The notes beneath the pieces are model-generated. The model saw only the letters and a program-made list of their open reading frames with translations, was not told where the DNA came from and did no database searches. Of a stretch of 64,000 bases of DNA, positions 10,627 through 22,105 are shown one piece after another. The stretch lies in assembly GCA_030734395.1 (NCBI GenBank), contig JAUZTG010000017.1:868001-932000 (forward strand), in the 5' to 3' direction. Numbering within the stretch: the first letter of the stretch is position 1; each line of letters opens with the position of its first letter. A program made the position numbers and the translations under genes. The stretch comes from Sarocladium kiliense (Eukaryota > Ascomycota > Sordariomycetes > Hypocreales > Sarocladiaceae).

Positions 10627-12635
10627 ATGTCCTCAAACGATCGTGTAGTACCGAAACCAGCCCATGGCTCTTACAATGGGAGCGCACAAGGACCTCTGGT
10701 CCTTCCGCCCGAAGTCAGTCTCGAATCTTTCAATGTTTTCATGAACGAGATCATTGCTCTCGTTGGATCCGAGAATGTGGATGTCATCACCTCCAGCTCC
10801 CAGATCGACGACAAGTCTTATGAGGATCCGACTTACACTCATGATCCTCACCACATCCTTGACCAAGATCATTTTTTGGCTTCCGCCGTTGTCGCTCCAC
10901 GAAATGTGTCCGACGTACAGTTAGTGTCTTGAATAGGAAACATCATTTGCACGGTGCGCTGACATTACCAAACAGAGCTATAGTCCGGGCATCGAACAAG
11001 ATTTCGCTTCCGCTTTGGCCCATCTCGATTGGCAGGAACTCGGGTTATGGAGGTGCAGGTCCCCGTGTGCGAGGAAGCGTGGTTCTGAACATGGGCAAGA
11101 ATATGAGCAAGATCCTAGAGGTCAATGTCGATGGTGCATATTGCTTGGTTGAACCAGGTATGCACACCGTTCACCGCCCCTGGAATTCCCCAATGCACTG
11201 GACTGACTACGAGAACGCAGGCGTCACATTCCTCGACATGCATGAATACCTTGTTAAGAACAATCTCAGAGACAAGCTGTGGGTTGACGTCCCAGATCTC
11301 GGTGGTGGTTCGATCCTGGGCAACACATTGGACCGTGGAGTAGGCTACACTCCATATGGAGGTGCGTTTCGCAAAGAAATTGAAGTCTCCAAACGCTGTA
11401 CTAATGTGAGTGGCAGATCACTGGATGATGCATTGCGGCATGGAAGTCGTCCTTCCGAACGGCGAGCTGATGCGAACTGGAATGGGAGCACTTCCTGACC
11501 CAAAACGTCCTGACACCGAAGGCCTAGCTCCAGAGGATCAGCCGTGGAACAAGTCTGCTCAGCTCTTCCCATACGGATTCGGTCCTTACGTCGATGGCCT
11601 CTTCAGCCAATCCAATCTCGGTATCGTGACCAAGATGGGAATGTGGTTATTCCCAAACCCGGGCGGCTATCAATCGTATCTCATCACACTTCCCAAGGAC
11701 GAAGACCTCAAGCAAGCTGTTGAAATCATCCGTCCTCTTCGCCTGGGCATGGTTCTGCAAAATGTACCAACTATTCGCCACATTCTGCTGGACGCTGCCG
11801 TAATGGGACCTAAAACAGACTATTCCTCCAAGTCGGAGCCTCTGTCAGATGCCGAGCTGGATGAAATAGCTAAGAAGCTAAACCTCGGACGATGGAACTT
11901 TTACGGGGCGCTCTATGTAAGTCACGAGAGTGTCTCTATCAGGTGTCTACTAACCACGATGCAGGGTCCTGAACCCATTCGAAACGCGATGTGGGACGTC
12001 ATCAAGAATGCATTCTCTACTATTCCGGGCGCTAAGTTCTACTTCCCTGAAGATGTACCAGCAGACTCGGTCTTGCACATGAGGCATAAGACAATGCAGG
12101 GTATTCCGACGTTCGATGAACTGAAATGGGTGAGCTGGCTTCCGAATGGGGCGCACCTATTCTTCTCTCCCATCGCGAGGGTCGTGGGAGAAGACGCGAT
12201 GGAGCAGTACGCCATTACAAAGCAGCGTTGCAAAGAGGCAGGACTTGACTTCATAGGAACTTTCACGGTCGGACTTCGAGAAATGCGTAAGTTTACCCCT
12301 GGAGCACACTGTCAACATGGAACTTCTTCGTAACATGACTTTTATTAGATCACATTGTTTGTATCGTCTTCAACAAGAAGGATGAAGAACAAAAGAAGCG
12401 GGCCCACTGGCTGATCAAGACACTTATCGATGACTGCGCTGCTCGTGGTTGGGGAGAGTACCGCACGCATCTGGCTGTGATGGATCAGATCATGGGCACG
12501 TACTCGTGGAACAACAACAGCTTCCTCAAGTTCAACGAGATCATAAAAAATGCGGTGGATCCAAATGGCATCATTGCTCCTGGCAAATCTGGCGTCTGGC
12601 CGAAGCAGTATAACAAAGACACTTGGAAGCTTTGA
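10627..12635 (+). CDS. vaoA: vanillyl-alcohol oxidase (VAO-type flavoprotein)
   Basis: A 574-residue flavoenzyme very similar along its whole length to fungal vanillyl-alcohol oxidase as I know the family. It oxidises 4-hydroxybenzylic and 4-allylphenol substrates (vanillyl alcohol, 4-methoxymethylphenol, eugenol) with O2, releasing H2O2. Six exons: 10627-10919, 10976-11157, 11221-11361, 11417-11916, 11965-12286, 12349-12635; introns 48-63 bp. FAD-domain signatures are SIGRNSGYGGAGPRV and DVPDLGGGSILG. The region HWMMHCGMEVVLPNG contains the His that carries the covalent FAD in VAO (established for the family; here assigned by position). The C-terminal NAVDPNGIIAPGKSGVWP is typical. The enzyme is peroxisomal or cytosolic in Penicillium. 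It is flanked by ADH and ALDH, which fits onward oxidation of its products. Confidence 0.93.
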
Positions 12636-13140
12636 GTATTCATATCACATAGTTCAAACCATTTGTTAGGCAATTTTCAAGCATCCATACAGATACCAGG
12701 AGCTATTGAGAACGTGACCTGTTCTGGAAGGGATCTTGCTCCAGTTCTCCGCACTGGATTCGTGAGGAAGCGAAAGCTAAAAACCACTAAGCATGGGGTA
12801 AGCAGGATGCGTAGCCTCGGCTCAGCTGGCTAGGTACCTAAGTGGTATTTGTCCTCATATTGCTAGAGAGCGAGAAGACTAGCGGATTGCCGCCTTCAAT
12901 TCCCGGGGACCTGAGCGACGAAGTGTAAGTTTGGCCTCATCCCGGCACGGTGGGGCATTGTGGGATTATTCCGCCCCCGGATCGATCGAACGGCATGTAT
13001 AGGCCTCGTAGGAGCGAATCACTAGTCGCAGACCTAGAGAATAAGTATTGCAGTTCCTTCTACTTGGAAGAAGGGAGGAGAGCTTAGCTAGCATCTTGAA
13101 GCGTCAACATTTGGTCTTGAAGTAGACGGACCAGCCTATC
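12636..13140. other. intergenic region, VAO / ALDH
   Basis: About 505 bp, serving as VAO 3' flank and ALDH promoter. No coding signal or clear motif seen. Confidence 0.35.
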
Positions 13141-14655
13141 ATGGAATTCTTCAATGTCGTCGGTGCAGAGAAGCTAAGCGCAGAGGAGCGCAGCAGGACC
13201 TTGGATCCCCGTACAAAGGAGGCGCTGTGGGATGTTCCCGTCGCCAACGAGACCGATCTTGACAATGCAGTCAAGGCGGCTAAGGAGGCATTCAAATCCT
13301 GGAAGGGTCTACCGTTAGAGAAAAGGCAGGCATACGTAGCTGCGCTTGCGGAGGTTCTGTCGACCAATCGATCGGAGATTCATAGCATTCTGGCAAAGGA
13401 AACTGGCAAATCTGTAGGAGCTTCTTCTGAATACGTGTCGCATGTGGTCAAAGGCTGACGTTGTTGACGTAGGATCTACTCACGAATATTGAGATTGACG
13501 ATACGATCCGGTTCATCAAGTTCAATGGCAAGAGAGCCTTCAATACTTGTGGAGGTGTCCATGGCTAACTGCTCGCCAGCATCGCAATCCGTACCGAACA
13601 AAGTCGACTACGAAGACGAGAAAGTACGAATCGTCTCTACACATCCGCCCATAGGAATCGTAGGTGCTATTTGCCCTTGGAACTTCCCACTTGTGCTTGC
13701 GGCAGCAAAGATTGCGGCCGCACTGGTAATGGGCAATTGCATCATCGTCAAACCGTCGCCCTATACTCCGTATACAACTCTCAAGTTTGCCGAATTGGCT
13801 CTGGCGGTTCTCCCTCCAGGTGTCTTCCAGGCTCTCAACGGCAACAATGAAGTCGGCAGACTCATGACAATTCACTCTGGCATTGACAAGATCACCTTTA
13901 CAGGGTCGACAGCCACAGGAAGAAAAGTACATGAGAATGCTATCAAGACCATGAAGAAGGTCACACTGGAGCTTGGTGGCAATGATGCGAGTATAGTGTG
14001 TCCTGATGTCGACGTTCAGCATGTCGCAAAGCAGGTCGCAACAGGAGCATTCTTTCACGGAGGTCAGATGTGTGTGGCGACAAAGCGGATTTACGTTCAC
14101 CGAGACATCTTCCGCGAATTCGCAGACACCTTCCTCGCTGCTGTTAAGGAGACGCAGATTGATGTATCAGGTCGCGACCCTTCACTGTTCTCTCCATTAC
14201 AGAATGAGATGCAGTATGGTGTGATCAGAGACTTGATCAAGGATAGCAAAGCGCAAGGCCACGATATTGCCTGCGGTGGAGAGGTCGATCAGGAGCAAGG
14301 CCTCTTTATCAGACCTACTGTGGTAGTTCGTCCCCCAGATGATGCGAGGATAGTTCAAGATGAGCAGTTCGGTCCCATAATTCCTCTCCTCGAATGGACG
14401 AGCGAAGAAGAGGTCATACAACGGGCAAATGGGACTGAGTCCGGGTTGGGCGCTTGCGTGTGGGCTAAGGATGTTACAACTGCAGAGAAGATTGCATCAA
14501 ATCTCGAAGCAGGAACAGTTTGGATCAACAGTTTTGAGATTCCAAATCCTTATGGCTACTTCTCTGGCTGGAAGCAGAGCGGAGTGGGAGGCGAATGGGG
14601 GACGCAGGGGTTGCTCTCTTATTGTCAGACACGAGTGCTTCATTATTATAAGTAG
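13141..14655 (+). CDS. NAD(P)-dependent aldehyde dehydrogenase
   Basis: A 467-residue aldehyde dehydrogenase oxidising an aldehyde to its acid. Exons are 13141-13413, 13473-13527 and 13580-14655. The first intron is GT-AG (59 bp). The second (52 bp) begins with GC rather than GT, has a CTAAC branch point, and is the only split that joins KFN to ASQSVPNKVDYEDEKV in frame. Signatures: ICPWNFPLVLA, KPSPYTP, cofactor loop FTGSTATGRKV, general-base region LELGGND, and catalytic Cys in FFHGGQMCVATKR. It sits downstream of the vanillyl-alcohol oxidase, so vanillin, coniferaldehyde or 4-hydroxybenzaldehyde are sensible substrates. Specificity cannot be proved from sequence. Confidence 0.9.
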
Positions 14656-15024
14656 ACTTTACCGAATGGCGAGTTCTGTTCACCATCATGGCCTACAATA
14701 CCTGAGTCCAGAATCGTGACTCTATCGTCACAACATGGCATGCCTTCTTGCTGGTAAAGATAGTTGCTCCAACGAGAGACACACCTTGACACCAGTCCAG
14801 GCGTTGATCAACCATCCAATGACGTTTGGCCTGATTTCACTAATCCAGGGAAAGCAAGGCTCGTGCAATTGGTACCGGAGGGACACTATTCCCCGCATTT
14901 GCCCCAGACTTAGCTGACTTCGCATTTCCTGGGGTCTTCTGACAGACCTGCAGCTTCTTGCCGACGCATTTGTTTTTGAACAGCGTACCGAAAATCAACT
15001 GAATACCACTTTTTGGCCAGTGAG
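14656..15024. other. intergenic region, ALDH / regulator
   Basis: 369 bp containing the ALDH 3' flank and the promoter of the regulator. No feature recognised. Confidence 0.35.
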
Positions 15025-17390
15025 ATGGATGGAATATTCACCTGCGTCTTCTGTGCCAGGTCATTCAGCAGACAGTAAGTTATAACGTACCCTCGCTATA
15101 CTCTCAGCTAAGGCCAACTAGCGACGCGCTCAAGCGCCATTGGACCACCTGCAAACTTCGGCAGAGCCAGGCGTTGGATGTGCCTCGAGTCGAGTTAAAA
15201 CCAAGAGGCAGAAAGCTCAAAGCTTGCGATCGCTGTTCGCGGCTCAAGAGAGCGTGTAACGGGAATTATCCGTGCAGTTCGTGTACACGACATCAACAGA
15301 CATGTGCGTACAGCCGCACGAACCATGGGAACAATGCGAAGGCCCAGAAGGGGCTCCAATCCCGGTCTATTGGTACAGAGATTACACCAGATCCTATATC
15401 TGAGCTTTCTGTCGATGGCATAGATCGCGGACTCCCGAATGAAGCAATCGCCATCTCGAGCTACGATGAAGCACCCCTAGCGGACATGAGGGAAGACGCC
15501 TTGAGAGTGAACAGCGAGACTCTGAATCGCGCACTCACGCAACAGCTGCGTCCATCGGAACGCTATTTGCGGCCTACTTGGCTAGATATTGCTTCCTTAA
15601 AACAGTTCACCTTCCTCCAGCGAGTAGCAAACGACGTGGGTATCGCTAATACGTTCGAATGCGGGACCTTGCAAGAGAGAAGGAAGGCGGCGCAAATATG
15701 GCTGTCTCAGAACACCAAGAAAGGTTTAGAGAATTATTCAGCTTCATGGCAGTACTGCTGGGATGGGTTTTCGATCAACACGTCCCATACCTGGACGGCG
15801 ATGAATGATCTGTCGGACAATGCGGCGATGCCTAGCCTTCCCTCGGAGCTGGAAACGACTCCTTGCGAGAGCTTGTGGCTGTCTCCAGAGTGCCTTGTTA
15901 GCCAGTCGGGGGAATTCAGACCTCCTTCGCTGGTGGCTTCATGTCTCGAGGAAGAGTCGGCACGTGGGATGTCGAGAAGCCATGAGATCGTGGCCCTCTT
16001 GCGTGAGACCATCCTTACAAAGCATCGCCCTGACATAATCTCGATGGCGTGGTCAGACTCTCTGGAAATCCTGTGCCACGAATTCTTTCATCCAAACCAA
16101 CTTCAGAGGTTCCATGACCTTTTCTGGGCATTCTGGAAACCTAATTGGCCGGCAATTCACCAAGCTACTTTTGATCTGAGCAATGCTTCCTTGAGCCTCA
16201 TAGCGGCCATGGCTTTGTTGGGGGCTTCACTCTCAGCTGATGAACGGGAGCGCGCCATGGCGCACCTGTGGTTCAATCCAGTTGAGCAGCTGGTATTTGA
16301 TGACGAACTATTCTACCAGGATACCACCATCAGATGGGACAACCCTGTGTCTCAGCAGTTTCGGAAAAGACATTTGGAGATATTGCAGGCTGCCTATTGT
16401 GTGGTTCTGTATCAGACTTGGGAAGGGTCTAAGGAAAGCAAACGCCGCATTAGACGGCTTAGATACAGTGCTATCGTCTCTGTAAGTGATAGCACCCACC
16501 AGAACAATCCCATGCCAAACTATTGGTTACTGACGTAATACACGTTCTCATAGCTTGCCAGAGACATAGGATTCTCTTCTGCTTGTCTTACCACGGTGAG
16601 CACGTCAAGCATCACTGCATTCGACTGGGAAGAGTTCATTCTCAGAGAGTCTTTGATCAGGTAGGTCCATAGTTCATGTGCTATCTCAGGCCAAATATCT
16701 TACATATACCTCTATAGGGTCTTCCATTACATCTTCGCATTGGATTCTGGCTACGCAATGTTCAACCGACACCCTCCACGCATAGTCCTCGCTGAATTGG
16801 TTATGGACCTTGCTTCTCCCGAGAACTGTTTCCAAGCACGTTCTGCCGAGGAATGCTTCGTGAACCTGAAGACTTGGAGAGATAGGCTCGGCGATACCAG
16901 CATCAATACTGTCTCATCAACTCTAGCAACTATTTGCACTCAGCAGTGCTCTTCGGAAGTATTCAAGGCTTTCGAAAGGATGAGCGTTCTGAATATGTTC
17001 ACGATAGTCGCCGGTATGCATTTTTCTTCTACCTCTAACATGGGCTTTTGAACTCACTGCCTTGTAGGTCTGTACTCCATGAGCTTCAACCTCGAAACTT
17101 CCGTGGCATCCGGCGAGGAAGTCGGCCGGATCGAAGCTGGACTCGACAGATGGAGAGAACTATGGCCCTCACCCAGTAGAGACGAAGAACTCGTCAGCAT
17201 GCACATCTCCATCGATCATGGCGAGCCAGCTGTCGGGTTCATGAGATATGCACCCGAATACTGGCTCTTCACCCGCCTGATAGTACAGCGCCTACGGAAC
17301 GCAGGGAGTGCAGAGAGATTAGGTGTAGTGAAGTGCGACACCACGGACATGAGCCAACTGCAAACGTTACTACGGAGCTTCAGCGTATAA
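15025..17390 (+). CDS. dual zinc-finger regulator: C2HC finger plus Zn2Cys6 cluster
   Basis: A 711-residue transcription factor in five exons: 15025-15074, 15122-16481, 16554-16660, 16718-17013, 17068-17390. Exon 1 encodes the start of a C2H2-like finger, TCVFCARSFSR, which splicing completes as HDALKRHWTTC. The pattern is C-x2-C-x12-H-x3-C, so the last ligand is Cys. About 20 residues later comes a Zn2Cys6 cluster (ACDRCSRLKRAC, then PCSSC and TC). The C-terminal half resembles the fungal-specific transcription factor domain. Pairing of both finger types is a known fungal layout. It lies next to ALDH, VAO and ADH on the same side and is the obvious candidate regulator of that set; this is inference from position. 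Confidence 0.87.
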
Positions 17391-17725
17391 CAGCCCACTT
17401 GTGACAGGACTTGTATCGATTAGGTAGGCTAGGTTAGGCTTCAAAGGCGTACGGCCACTGTGACCGTGAAGTAGCGGAAGGAGTAAAATGGATGTAACCA
17501 TACACAAAGAGACTGCTAGCCCTGGGATGAACAAAAGACAAGACTTGCAATGGTTTTGCTTTCGATTTTTCTCTAGGTATTCTTCTATGCCAAACTCCAT
17601 CTCTGGACAAAGAGGGATCGCCTGTCCATGTGGGAATGTGGGAATATACATATAATGACACCGAAAATGCTCATACAAAACGGCAATGTGCCGGGTTGCT
17701 GCCTCTAGACAACACAGCTCTCCAT
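17391..17725. other. convergent 3' intergenic region
   Basis: 335 bp between two convergent genes; 3' untranslated sequence only, as far as can be seen. Confidence 0.35.
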
Positions 17726-19528
17726 CTAAATACACTTCGCTGCTTCGTCCGTGCCTGTGGTCAAATATTGTCAGTCAAGCCGTTCTTCTTCTAGGCCGGA
17801 GACAGGGAAGCTTACCGTTGATCATCTTGTCAATCGCCTGGATCACACTAATAATCATTACCGCCGTCCCAAACGCCACAGTCCCATAGGCCAGATAAGT
17901 CCTCCAACTCCTCGTCGTCAACTTGATGTAACACATAGGCGGCAGAATGTACGCCATAGCAACGGCACTGGTGGCGCCAACTAGCTCAAACACGGCGCCC
18001 AAATCACATGTCAAAAGGCTCAATCCCAACGCAGATGCCACAAGCGCCGTGCTGACAATCACATGTCTTTTCAGGTTGAAGTCGTCATCTGGCCAGAAGT
18101 ATGTGAACATGACTTCTCGACAGACGAATGCTTCGAGGGGTAGAGTGGTGAGCATGTTGAGGCCGAAGCAGAGGCGCGCGATGTTGACCATGGTGTTGTC
18201 GGGAGGGAAGTTGTTGAGGACATTGCCGAGCGTCTTATCGCCGAACGTGAGGAAACCCGCGAGGGCCATGGTGAGGCATGCAGCCATGGAAATGCCTGTG
18301 GAGTAGTGGGTTACGCGGGAGAAGTTGTCGATGGTGGGGGTGCGGAGTGAACCGTAGATGAGGAGGGAGTTGTGGTGGCAAACGAAGGCTGTGAGTTGTT
18401 AGCACTGCACATATACTTGTCATGGAGCATGACGGGAGATGTACCGAATGATATGACACCAATGGCTTGAAAGAAGCCAGAGTTGATGGTCAGCTCAGGT
18501 GTTGGGAAGCTCCCGCGAGAAGAAGATGGAACCATAGCGCCCTGGATGAGAACTGTGATGACAATGACCAGCATGCCTATCAACGCCATAGTACTCGCTT
18601 TTGCTAGCTGTGTACTGAATTAGCACTGTTTAGCACTTCAAAGTCAATCTCGTCCTTGACTTACCTTTGCAATATCACGGTATAATGTCAGCGGGTAGCT
18701 TACGGCCATCACAAACACCACAATTGCGACCCTCCTATCCGTCAACAAGCCGATGACTGGCACATCGCTCATCCCTGGCCAAATCGCCAGCAGAACATGT
18801 GGGATCGTATCTCCAACAATGACGCAGAATGCCACCATTCCACCGAACGCAAACACCCATTGAGCAAGACTAATGGCGATCAATCCTGCTTTTCCGAAGC
18901 AGTGCTCAACCGTTCCTTGGAACGAAGACGTCCCGCTGAGCTTGCTATTGATGACGATGAGGCAGATTGTCCAGTCGACGAGAATAGTCAGGCCGACAAG
19001 TAGGAGCACACCAGCAAGCAGTCCAGCCTGGCGAATAGCATAAGGCTGTCCAATGATTCCCGCTCCGATAATCGAGTTCGCCATGTTCATAAACGCACTC
19101 TTAAGACCGGATTTTGGCCGTCGCATCTCTGCCTCCAGCCTATCTGTATGGTCGACATCGTCATCATCATCAGGCCCACCCCAGGAGTTCGCAACCGTAA
19201 CACTCGGGGCCTCCATGTCCGTTAGTAACGGCGTCCGATGGTGCGATGAGCTGTTCCTCGCAGTACCATCTTCAATGTCTAACGAGTCGCGGTATGCGTG
19301 GTCTGCTGAGCCATTCGCAGGCGCGCCGCCCACGACCTCTGGCCTGAGATCGAAGCGCACCCTACCAGGGGTCCGCGGCGTCTTCGGACCATCGGCATCG
19401 TCATCTCCCGGATGAACCACGAGATCATCTTCCTCCTCGAAATACCCCGTCCGTCCATCGTCGCCAGCCAGGAGGCCCCTGTCTTCGCCATGCTGCTTCG
19501 CCCCGCCGAGGTCTCCCGCGTCGGTCAT
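17726..19528 (-). CDS. AVT-type (vacuolar) amino-acid transporter
   Basis: A 542-residue member of the amino acid/auxin permease (AVT/SLC38-like) family, which moves neutral amino acids, usually across the vacuolar membrane. Exons: 19528-18665, 18607-18445, 18388-17816, 17754-17726; introns 57, 56 and 61 bp. A long acidic N-terminal tail (about 145 residues, with Asp runs) precedes about 11 hydrophobic segments. The first contains NMANSIIGAGIIGQPYAI, the family's characteristic opening. Two 3' ends are possible: the spliced form ends TDEAAKCI, while reading through the last intron ends at 17775 with a basic tail. The spliced form was preferred because donor and acceptor are both good. Housekeeping role likely. 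Confidence 0.86.
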
Positions 19529-20371
19529 TGTATAGAAGTCGCAGGTGCTCGCCCGGTCATTTTCGTCTAAAAGCGCTCCTTGGGTGAAGTGTCGTCAGAG
19601 ATTTGAAGCTCCGTGGAGGTCGAAATCGGTTTTGATGTAGGGAAACGTCGGAGAGGTCGGCGCGGGTCACGGAATGTTGCGCACGTGCTTTCGCCGGAAG
19701 AGCCGTTTAACGAATGGTTGGAAAGTCAAAATGAGTCGTCGAAATGATTAATGAAGTGGGCTCGGGAGTGAAAGCAAGTCGACAAAGATTCGACGGTGAT
19801 GGGAAAGTTTGTCAAATTAAGGAACGGGATTCAGGATACTTGGAGTAGCGACTCGATGGAGCAGATGACCTGCAGTGCCAATGAATCGGTTCCGCTCATT
19901 GGCTCAGGGGCCTGCGTCGGCTTAACGTGGAGTGTTCGTGCGGCGTCATCACAAAGAATAGATCGCCGCAAATCCCAATTAATAATTAATAAGGGGCCTC
20001 AGCTAATATCATGGAGCGTGGGGGATATTTGTATTTAACATGGACGAGATATACTTGAACAGCTCTACTGAAACCCATGTCAGGATCGTCGACGGCTATT
20101 CTACCTTGCACTACCGCATTGCCCACGGATCGAAGCAGATTGCACCAGCTGGCGCCCGGTGTTCCATTACAATATCTATACTATGCGCAAAGATCATGTC
20201 GCTCGCCGTCGTTCATTCTCTGGGATGTCTCTTAGCCCAATGGGTATCTCGTCCTACACTAAACATCGGCGCAACATCCATCGCGCCGCCATGGTAAGCA
20301 TGCAGATCTGTAGGATATGGCCATGAGAAAGCCCTTATATATAGTCTGCAAATGTTCTCTCGGAAACCACA
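19529..20371. other. intergenic region, transporter promoter / protease 3' flank
   Basis: About 840 bp with small frames of no recognisable content. AT-rich around 19980-20035. Nothing further seen. Confidence 0.35.
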
Positions 20372-22105
20372 TTATGCCATCAATGCCATAATTGTTGCAA
20401 AAATGACTCCCATGCACATCTTGCCGTCGACGAACCGGCTGACTGCCGCGTTGTCGGTCTCCTCCGGCTCCGGTTCTTCCTGCGTAGTAGTTGATGACGG
20501 CCGCTCAGGTCCTGTCAAGCCTAATGATGGCTTCTCTGATGATGCCTCAGTATCCGGAAGCGCTGTGACTTTGCTTGTTGATGCATCGGTCGTCTCCGCA
20601 GCCGTTGACGCCTCGGGTGAGCCGTCAGTCGGCGTTGCTGTGGTCTCGCCTTGAGAGGTCTTGCTTGGAGCAGACGACGTGGTTGTCGATTCCACAGAAT
20701 CAGAAACTTCCACTAAGGGTGCAAATCCTGACGATTGTTAGCTCAGATCAGCTCGATCCTGGGCGATGTTGACATACCAATGCGTTCCTTGTCTTTATCA
20801 AAGACCACATAGACATTTTTCACAAAGGTAGCTCCGAGGAGAAGCGCGCCGGCCGCGACATCGTGTCCGTACATGTTGCTCGTACACTCTCCGTTGCCAT
20901 TGGGAGGAGAAATCCAGTCCTTCGGAGACACCTTGTAGGAGGCCCCAGAGAAAGTGAATGTGAGGTCTTCGTTGCTGTCACACGGTACCTTGTACGACAA
21001 GCCTCCATCTGAACTCGTTGCGTCGGGGATGACACTGTGGATCTTCTTTGCGAGTTCTTGGGGGCCGTAAATGAATGTCGATCCCGTGTCGATGTACGTC
21101 TTCGTCCCTCCAATACCAGCCTTTTTGCCATTGTACGCCATCTCGTCGAGCTCGATGGCCCATACGTTACTCCCGCTGACGATATCAGAGTACACGATCT
21201 TGCCAGTGTGTCGTTCGTCATCGATGTAACCAAACACGATCTCGCCGTTGTTAGTGCCGTCAGATGCTCGACTAAGCGCCACACTGAAGATGTTGTCCTT
21301 CAGGTCTCCATCATCAGACATGACATCGAGGAAGTTCTCTGTCCTACCCTTGCCCAAAGACAAGCCGAGAATTCCGTCAAAGGCGTAATGTTGAAAGTCG
21401 TCGGATGCCTCGTCTGCAATGCCAAGTTGGAACTTGAAGCTCACGCCAGCAACACTGATGGTGTCTTTTGCAAGTTTGCCCTTAACCTTGCCTGTGCCGT
21501 ACGAGATATCGAAGTTCTCTGAGCTGCTCTCAAAAGTGTCCGAGTCGTCTGGTCCAAAGCTGTCGTGCAGATTGCAGGCCATTGACTTGCAGTCCGGGCC
21601 CATGACCCAGCTAGTGCCAGACGCGCTGTCAACCAGCATATACACCTCTTTGCCTTTAGATCCCAGCTGAACCTTGATGAAGTAAGAGTAGTCGGTACCG
21701 TCCTGTGAGATTCCGGCGGCCATTGGCTTCCCAGGGTCCACTGCCTCCATGACCTCATACTCGTTGTTGCGCTTCCGCAGAACGCGACTTTCGGCAGAGT
21801 CGGGCGTATATTTGCCTGTTAGGCGAAGGGCTTCTCGTTCGGCGAGCTCAGCGTGCGAGCCTCGAATCTGAACTCTGTATTAGGAAGAGTAATATTACTC
21901 CAAACGCTTCGAGATAACTCACCTGCCCGCTTCTCTGGACCAACTCCATTCGTACCCCCTTGCCATCGCGTGATCCCAACCTCTCTTTGTGGTGCAGGCT
22001 ACGCGCCTCTTGCTCCTCTTCCATCCATGACGGCGTGTATGGGAAGAACGCCCATGCAGTTGTTGCCCAAAGGGTCAATTGCGTCAAGAGCTGAGTTGAT
22101 CGCAT
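20372..22105 (-). CDS. secreted, probably GPI-anchored aspartic protease (pepsin family A1)
   Basis: A 542-residue pepsin-like protease expected at the cell surface. Exons are 22105-21923, 21867-20778 and 20727-20372. It opens with a signal peptide (LLTQLTLWATTAWAF), then a propeptide-like stretch ending near RVLRKRNN. The second catalytic Asp is in YIDTGSTF. The first catalytic site reads MLVDSASGTSW, that is Asp-Ser-Ala where D-T/S-G is usual, so activity cannot be assumed. The GIADEASDDF and FDGILGLS regions follow as in fungal A1 enzymes. The last exon is a Ser/Thr/Glu-rich stalk ending in a short hydrophobic tail (MGVIFATIMALMA), consistent with GPI attachment. The pyrimidine-rich coding-strand tract upstream (about 22590-22720) suits its promoter. 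Confidence 0.85.
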
